Below are positions 59,862 through 64,000 of a DNA stretch of 64,000 nucleotides, piece by piece. The notes under the pieces were generated by a model. That model was not told the origin of the DNA. It saw only the letters and a program-made list of their open reading frames with translations, and did no database searches. The DNA is from Ardenticatena sp. (GTDB taxonomy: Bacteria; Chloroflexota; Anaerolineae; Ardenticatenales; Ardenticatenaceae): assembly GCA_015487975.1 (NCBI GenBank), contig WFOS01000022.1, positions 1-64,000 on the forward strand, given 5' to 3'. A program made the position numbers and the translations under genes. Numbering within the stretch: the first letter of the stretch is position 1; each line of letters starts with the position of its first letter.

Positions 59862-59864
59862 CAC

Positions 59865-61064
59865 TCACTTCGCGATTCGCATACGCTGTTCGCGCTTGAC
59901 ACGCGCCACAAAGCGGTCGAGACGGTTCAATGCTTCTTCGATTTGTTCGTACGCGGTGGCATAGGCACAGCGCACGAATCCTTCGCCACTGGGACCAAAC
60001 GCCCCTCCGGGAACAACGGCCACATGTTCTTCCTGCAAGAGGCGCATCGAGAAGGTTTCGCTATCTAGCCCGGTGGAACGCACATCTGGGAAGGCGTAGA
60101 ACGCGCCACGCGGCTCGAAGGTCGGCAAGCCGATGGCATTCAGCCCGTCTACAATCAACCGGCGGCGGCGGTCGTACGCCTGCCGCATACGTTCGACGTC
60201 GGCTTCGGCGTCGGGCGAGGTGAGTGCCGTCATGGCAGCGTACTGGGCAAGGGTGGGCGCACTCATAATGAGGTACTGGTGCATTTTGCGCATGGCTGCA
60301 ATCAGCGGCGCGGGGCCACACGCATAGCCCAGCCGCCAGCCGGTCATGGCGTAATCTTTCGAGAAGCCGCCCAGGTGAATAGTGCGTTCGCGCATGCCGG
60401 GCAAAGATGCGAAACAGACATGCTCGACGCCATACACAAGGCGGTCGTAGATCTCATCGCTGAATACGAGCACGTCGTGCCGCTCGATCACATCGGCGAT
60501 TTCGAGCAGCCGTTCGCGCGTCATCACCGCACCGGTGGGATTGTTGGGATAGCCAATCAGGATGGCTTTGGTGCGTGGGGTGATGGCCTGCTCGATCACC
60601 TCGCCTGTAACTTGAAAATCGTGCTCCACATAGGTGGGGACATAGACCGGCACCCCCTCGACCATGGCAATGTTCGGGCCGTAGCTGACAAAACAAGGCT
60701 CGGGAATGATAACTTCCTCCCCTGCTTCGACGAAGCTGGCAGCCGCGAGGAACAAGGCTTCGCTGACACCGACCGTTACCAACACTTCCGTATCAGGGTC
60801 GTAATGCACGCCGTAGCGAGCAGCCATCATCTCAGCAATCGCGCGGCGCAGTTCGGGCAAGCCGCTATTCCCGGTGTAGCCCGTTTTACCGGCACGCAAA
60901 GCAGCAATGCCGGTCTCTACGATGGGGCGCGGCGTCACGAAATCTGGTTCGCCAATCCCCAAAGAAATCACATCGGGCATATCGTTGAGAATATCGAAGA
61001 AGCGGCGAATGCCACTCGGTGGCACGTTGCGAATGCGTTGCGCAAGAAAACGTTCGTACTCCAC
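59865..61064 (-). CDS. Class I/II PLP-dependent aminotransferase
   Basis: About 399 residues of fold-type I aminotransferase: ISLGIGEPDF, GYTGNSGLPELRRAIA, YPNNPTGAVMT, the Asp/Tyr pair in FSDEIYDRL, and the PLP lysine in LGGFSKDYAMTGWRLGY. It resembles AspC/PatA-type aminotransferases; the exact amino acid is unknown. Start GTG 61064 has AAGGAG 6 nt upstream, and homology begins there. It is 34 bp behind the nucleotidyltransferase gene and is adjacent to fic. Confidence 0.93.
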   Translation of the reverse strand: MEYERFLAQRIRNVPPSGIRRFFDILNDMPDVISLGIGEPDFVTPRPIVETGIAALRAGKTGYTGNSGLPELRRAIAEMMAARYGVHYDPDTEVLVTVGVSEALFLAAASFVEAGEEVIIPEPCFVSYGPNIAMVEGVPVYVPTYVEHDFQVTGEVIEQAITPRTKAILIGYPNNPTGAVMTRERLLEIADVIERHDVLVFSDEIYDRLVYGVEHVCFASLPGMRERTIHLGGFSKDYAMTGWRLGYACGPAPLIAAMRKMHQYLIMSAPTLAQYAAMTALTSPDAEADVERMRQAYDRRRRLIVDGLNAIGLPTFEPRGAFYAFPDVRSTGLDSETFSMRLLQEEHVAVVPGGAFGPSGEGFVRCAYATAYEQIEEALNRLDRFVARVKREQRMRIAK

Positions 61065-61098
61065 GGCGTGCTCCTTCCTCTTCCCATCACGTGTTGGT

Positions 61099-62091
61099 TC
61101 ACCGGCTAAAATCAACCGATGACGAATCCCCTACATTGAGGCGGCGGTACCGCCCTCGCACAGTCGCATCTTTGCCAACCAACGATTGATCCAGCATGGT
61201 GGCTTCGATGCGCGCGTTGGCATCGATGATACTGTCGCGCACGATGGATTCTTCGATGACACACCCTTCTGCCAACGTGACGTATGGACCCACGATCGAA
61301 TCGCGAATGACCACATGTTCGCCAATGTAGACCGGCGGCACAATGGTACTGTTTTCCAGCACCGCACTGTTGGGTATGGTCAGGTGGTTCCTTTCCAGCA
61401 AATAGCGATTGGTGTGCAAAATGGCGTCGGGCGTGCCGCAATCTTCCCAGACTGAGACCGGCCAGGCTTCCAGTTTTGCGCCCCGCTCGATCATGATTTG
61501 CAAGGCATCGGCAAGGAAGTATTCCCCTTTGGTCATGATATTACGGGCAATCAATTCGTCGATGGCGTCGAACAGCCCGGCGTAATCTTCGATGTAGTAG
61601 ACACCAATCACCGCCAGGTTGGAAACCGGTTCGCTAGGCTTTTCAACGAAGCGCGTAATGTAGCCCTCTTCATCGAGCGTCACGACACCAAAGCGGCGTG
61701 GATCGTCCACCTCTTTGACGAAAATCACGCCATCGGACGAGATGGAACGCAAACCAGCTAGGTCGGCCTCGAAAATGGTGTCCACGAAAATAATCAGCAC
61801 CGGTTCGTGGACGAATTCGCGCGCCATGGCGATAGCGTGTGCCTGTCCTTTGAGTTCTTTCTGTTCGGCGTAATGCGTGCGGAAGTCGTAGTTGGCCTCG
61901 ACATATTCGCGAATTTGTTCGCCGAGGTAGCCCACAATGAACGTGATTTCTTCGACGCCAATCTCTTTGAGCATATCCAGGATATGCCCTAACACCGTGT
62001 TGCCAGCCACTTGCATCAGCGGCTTGGGCTTGGTATAGGTGTGCGGGCGTAAACGGCTGCCGAATCCCGCAACTGGAATGATGACGTGCAT
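61099..62091 (-). CDS. Sugar-phosphate nucleotidyltransferase (RmlA-like with beta-helix)
   Basis: About 330 residues: VIIPVAGFGSRLRPHTYTKPKPLMQVAG, IIFVDTIFEADLAG in place of the usual GD metal motif, VEKPSEPVSNLAVIGVYYI and WEDCGTPDAILHTNRYLL. The C-terminal left-handed beta-helix (NSAVLENSTIVPPVYIGEHVVIRDSIVGPYVTL) is long. It is related to glucose-1-phosphate thymidylyltransferases but the Gly-Asp site is FVD, so the nucleotide is not sure. AAGGAG precedes ATG 62091. It lies 17 bp behind gatA. Confidence 0.88.
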   Translation of the reverse strand: MHVIIPVAGFGSRLRPHTYTKPKPLMQVAGNTVLGHILDMLKEIGVEEITFIVGYLGEQIREYVEANYDFRTHYAEQKELKGQAHAIAMAREFVHEPVLIIFVDTIFEADLAGLRSISSDGVIFVKEVDDPRRFGVVTLDEEGYITRFVEKPSEPVSNLAVIGVYYIEDYAGLFDAIDELIARNIMTKGEYFLADALQIMIERGAKLEAWPVSVWEDCGTPDAILHTNRYLLERNHLTIPNSAVLENSTIVPPVYIGEHVVIRDSIVGPYVTLAEGCVIEESIVRDSIIDANARIEATMLDQSLVGKDATVRGRYRRLNVGDSSSVDFSR

Positions 62092-62108
62092 GCCTGACTC
62101 CTTTGTCA

Positions 62109-63578
62109 TTATGCGTTTGTCTCGGATGGCGTGCGCGTATGCCAGTCGGTCGCCTGTTCGTAGACGTGTGCGATTTGCAACAGCGTGGTTTCATCCCACG
62201 CACGGCCAATCAACTGCAAGCCGACCGGCAATCCATCGGCGAACCCACATGGAATGCTGATGCCCGGCAACCCTGCCAGGTTGACAGTCAACGTGAAAAT
62301 GTCAGCGAGGTACATTTGGATGGGATCGTCGGTGCGCTCACCAAGTTCGAACGCGGGAACAGGTGACGTGGGACCGACCACCACATCCACTTGCTCGAAC
62401 GCCTGCTCGAAATCGCGGCGGATGAGGGTGCGCACCTTTTGCGCCTTCTTGTAGTATTGGTCGTAGTACCCCGCCGAGAGCGCATACGTCCCGAGCATAA
62501 TGCGGCGCTTTACTTCGGGGCCAAAGCCCTCACCCCGCGATTTTGCAAAAAGGTCCCAGATATCACTCGTTTGCGAAGCGCGGTGCCCGTACAGCACACC
62601 ATCGTAGCGCGCCAGGTTGGATGAGGCTTCGGCTGGGGCAATCAGGTAGTACACAGGCAAGCCATACTCGCTGTGGGGCAAGGTAATGTCCACAAGGGTA
62701 GCGCCCAGCGATTCGTAGGTCGCAAGCGCGGTCTGGACGGCTTCACGCACGCCAGGGTGAAGCCCGGGGGTGTCGAGCCAATCACGCACAACCCCCAGGC
62801 GCTTGCCTTTTACGTCGGCCTGCGCCAATGCCGCCACATAGTCGGGCACCGGACGCTGCCCAGAGGTCGAGTCGAGCGGGTCGTGCCCAGCGATGACAGA
62901 GAGAAGCAACGCCGCGTCGGCGACGGTGCGTGTCAGCGGGCCGATCTGGTCGAGTGATGAGGCATACGCAATCAGCCCATAGCGGCTCACGCGGCCATAG
63001 GTAGGCTTCAGGCCGACGACGCCACACAATGCGGCAGGTTGGCGCACGCTGCCCCCCGTATCCGTGCCGAGGGCTGCGGGGGCTTCGGCGGCTGCCACCG
63101 CGGCCGCGCTTCCCCCACTGGAACCACCGGGGACGCGGGTTGTATCCCATGGGTTGCGTGTAGCACCGAAGGCTGAATTTTCAGTCGAAGATCCCATGGC
63201 AAATTCGTCGGTATTCGTTTTGCCTAGGAAGAGAGCGCCGGCTTCGCGGAGCCGCTGGACCACAGTGGCATCGAAGGGAGGAACATAGGTTTCGAGCATG
63301 CGCGAACCGCACGTGGTACGCACACCTGCAGTCGAAATCACATCCTTGAGAGCGAGTGGGACGCCCAAAAGGGGGGCGTTTTCGCCCTTGGCGCGGCGTT
63401 CATCGGCTTGGCGGGCTTGTTCACGTGCTTCATCGGCGGTCACTGTGAGGAATGCGTGGATATGCGGTTCAACTGCTTCGATACGCGCCAGATAGGCCTC
63501 GGTGATTTCTTGGGCACTGCTCTCGCCCGTGTCAAGCAATCGTTTGATGTCAACCAATGTCAAGCGTTCGATATCCAT
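62109..63578 (-). CDS. gatA: Aspartyl/glutamyl-tRNA amidotransferase subunit A
   Basis: A 489-residue amidase-signature enzyme with the Ser-cisSer-Lys triad: Lys in [25 protein letters not shown], and the nucleophile in [17 protein letters not shown]. It produces ammonia from glutamine for the GatB kinase/amidase. gatC lies 40 bp upstream and gatB follows four genes later. The sequence ends with a normal GatA tail. Confidence 0.97.
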   Translation of the reverse strand: MDIERLTLVDIKRLLDTGESSAQEITEAYLARIEAVEPHIHAFLTVTADEAREQARQADERRAKGENAPLLGVPLALKDVISTAGVRTTCGSRMLETYVPPFDATVVQRLREAGALFLGKTNTDEFAMGSSTENSAFGATRNPWDTTRVPGGSSGGSAAAVAAAEAPAALGTDTGGSVRQPAALCGVVGLKPTYGRVSRYGLIAYASSLDQIGPLTRTVADAALLLSVIAGHDPLDSTSGQRPVPDYVAALAQADVKGKRLGVVRDWLDTPGLHPGVREAVQTALATYESLGATLVDITLPHSEYGLPVYYLIAPAEASSNLARYDGVLYGHRASQTSDIWDLFAKSRGEGFGPEVKRRIMLGTYALSAGYYDQYYKKAQKVRTLIRRDFEQAFEQVDVVVGPTSPVPAFELGERTDDPIQMYLADIFTLTVNLAGLPGISIPCGFADGLPVGLQLIGRAWDETTLLQIAHVYEQATDWHTRTPSETNA

Positions 63579-63618
63579 CGTTCAGCAACCTTCTTGAATT
63601 GGATTTTGGGAGGGAAAG

Positions 63619-63915
63619 TCAGGCGTGTTCTTCCAGCACCGTTGGCACGATGACGAAACCATCCTGCGCCTGGGGTGCATTCGCCAGCGCGGCATCGCGT
63701 GGCAAAGAGGGGTGGACAACATCGTCGCGCATCACGCCCTGAACGTCCACAGCGTGGGCAGTGGGTGGAATAGCGTCTGTATCCAGTTCTTGCAGGCGCT
63801 CGGCATAGGAGAGAATGGCTGACAATTGCGAGCGGAACATTTCTTTTTCGTCTTCTGTGAGTGCCAGACGTGCCAACTGTGCAATGTGTTCAACTTCCTC
63901 ACGTGTCAAAGCCAT
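63619..63915 (-). CDS. gatC: Aspartyl/glutamyl-tRNA amidotransferase subunit C
   Basis: A 98-residue GatC: MALTREEVEHIAQLARLALTEDEKEMFRSQLSAILSYAERLQELDT, then PTAHAVDVQGVMRDDV and a C-terminal FVIVPTVLEE. It wraps around GatA and GatB and stabilises the complex. ATG 63915 is chosen as homology begins there, with GGGGTG upstream; the longer frame would start before the promoter region ends. First gene of the eight-gene train. Confidence 0.95.
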   Translation of the reverse strand: MALTREEVEHIAQLARLALTEDEKEMFRSQLSAILSYAERLQELDTDAIPPTAHAVDVQGVMRDDVVHPSLPRDAALANAPQAQDGFVIVPTVLEEHA

Positions 63916-63952
63916 AAAGCACACCCCATTCATTCGTTCTCGAAGTGGCGCT

Positions 63953-63981
63953 ATTATACTCGCGAACGATGAGATGGCGAA
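63953..63981 (-). promoter_or_regulatory. gatC promoter
   Basis: On the minus strand TTCGCC (63981-63976), 17-bp spacer, TATAAT (63958-63953), giving a leader of about 30 nt. Confidence 0.7.
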
Positions 63982-64000
63982 TGCCATTTGGCACCCAGGC

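Overview
The window is chromosomal DNA of a bacterium that I place in the Chloroflexota, probably near the Ardenticatenia. That is inference from gene content. Exported proteins carry long Pro/Thr-Pro linkers. The trio histidine phosphatase, DUF3090 and SCO1664-like protein is present, a set known mainly from Actinobacteria and Chloroflexi. Base composition is moderately GC-rich, and genes are dense, often joined by ATGA overlaps. No rRNA operon, IS element, prophage or CRISPR array is visible. One tRNA (Asn) is present.

Layout. 0-5.5 kb: a truncated Pro/Thr-rich protein, a PP2C-type phosphatase, a small P-loop protein, a HAD hydrolase, a two-component pair, a cyclase-family hydrolase and a cupin; two convergent gene pairs overlap at their 3' ends. 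5.6-10.4 kb: a YqeC-MocA fusion for molybdenum-hydroxylase maturation, a MaoC hydratase, two small exported or membrane proteins, a GT78-like glycosyltransferase, and an FmdB-type zinc ribbon gene with a consensus promoter and a perfect CIRCE heat-shock operator. 10.5-24 kb: an envelope-polysaccharide region (dolichol-phosphate-mannose-synthase-like GT, orphan Wzm-type permease, M23 peptidase, two GT4 enzymes, VCBS-repeat protein, rmlA and rmlB, a Wzz/CpsD pair) with the phosphatase-DUF3090-SCO1664 trio co-directional behind rmlAB. 24-35.9 kb: an FHA-winged-helix regulator, methylmalonyl-CoA epimerase, a large exported glycosidase-like protein, another GT4, a YgeY-type M20 hydrolase, PD40 and LysM envelope proteins, a methyltransferase-like protein and 3-hydroxybutyryl-CoA dehydrogenase.

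36-48 kb: dnaA faces dnaE, and between them lies an AT-richer nucleotidyltransferase gene bracketed by a 33-bp direct repeat copied from the 3' end of dnaA. Then come DUF58/MoxR, lspA-rluD-dksA, a DnaJ-family gene and tRNA-Asn. 48-54.4 kb: a minus-strand operon (membrane protein, M48 protease, Maf, AIR-synthase-like protein) diverges from tdh-kbl, which degrades threonine to glycine and acetyl-CoA. 54.4-64 kb: one minus-strand gene train, gatC-gatA-nucleotidyltransferase-aminotransferase-fic-gatB-gdh-gdh-like, in which the last gene is a glutamate dehydrogenase paralogue lacking two active-site lysines.

Most notable: (1) the dnaA 3'-end duplication around an apparently foreign gene; (2) a shared seven-residue C-terminal tail, (Y/F)(L/V)Px(V/I)xR-COOH, on three unrelated exported proteins; (3) a CIRCE-controlled FmdB-family gene; (4) a probable catalytic plus regulatory glutamate dehydrogenase pair; (5) a CpsD-type tyrosine kinase whose Walker A lysine is alanine; (6) the phosphatase/DUF3090/kinase-like trio behind rmlAB. 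Site coordinates were read by eye, and promoter calls are sequence matches only.
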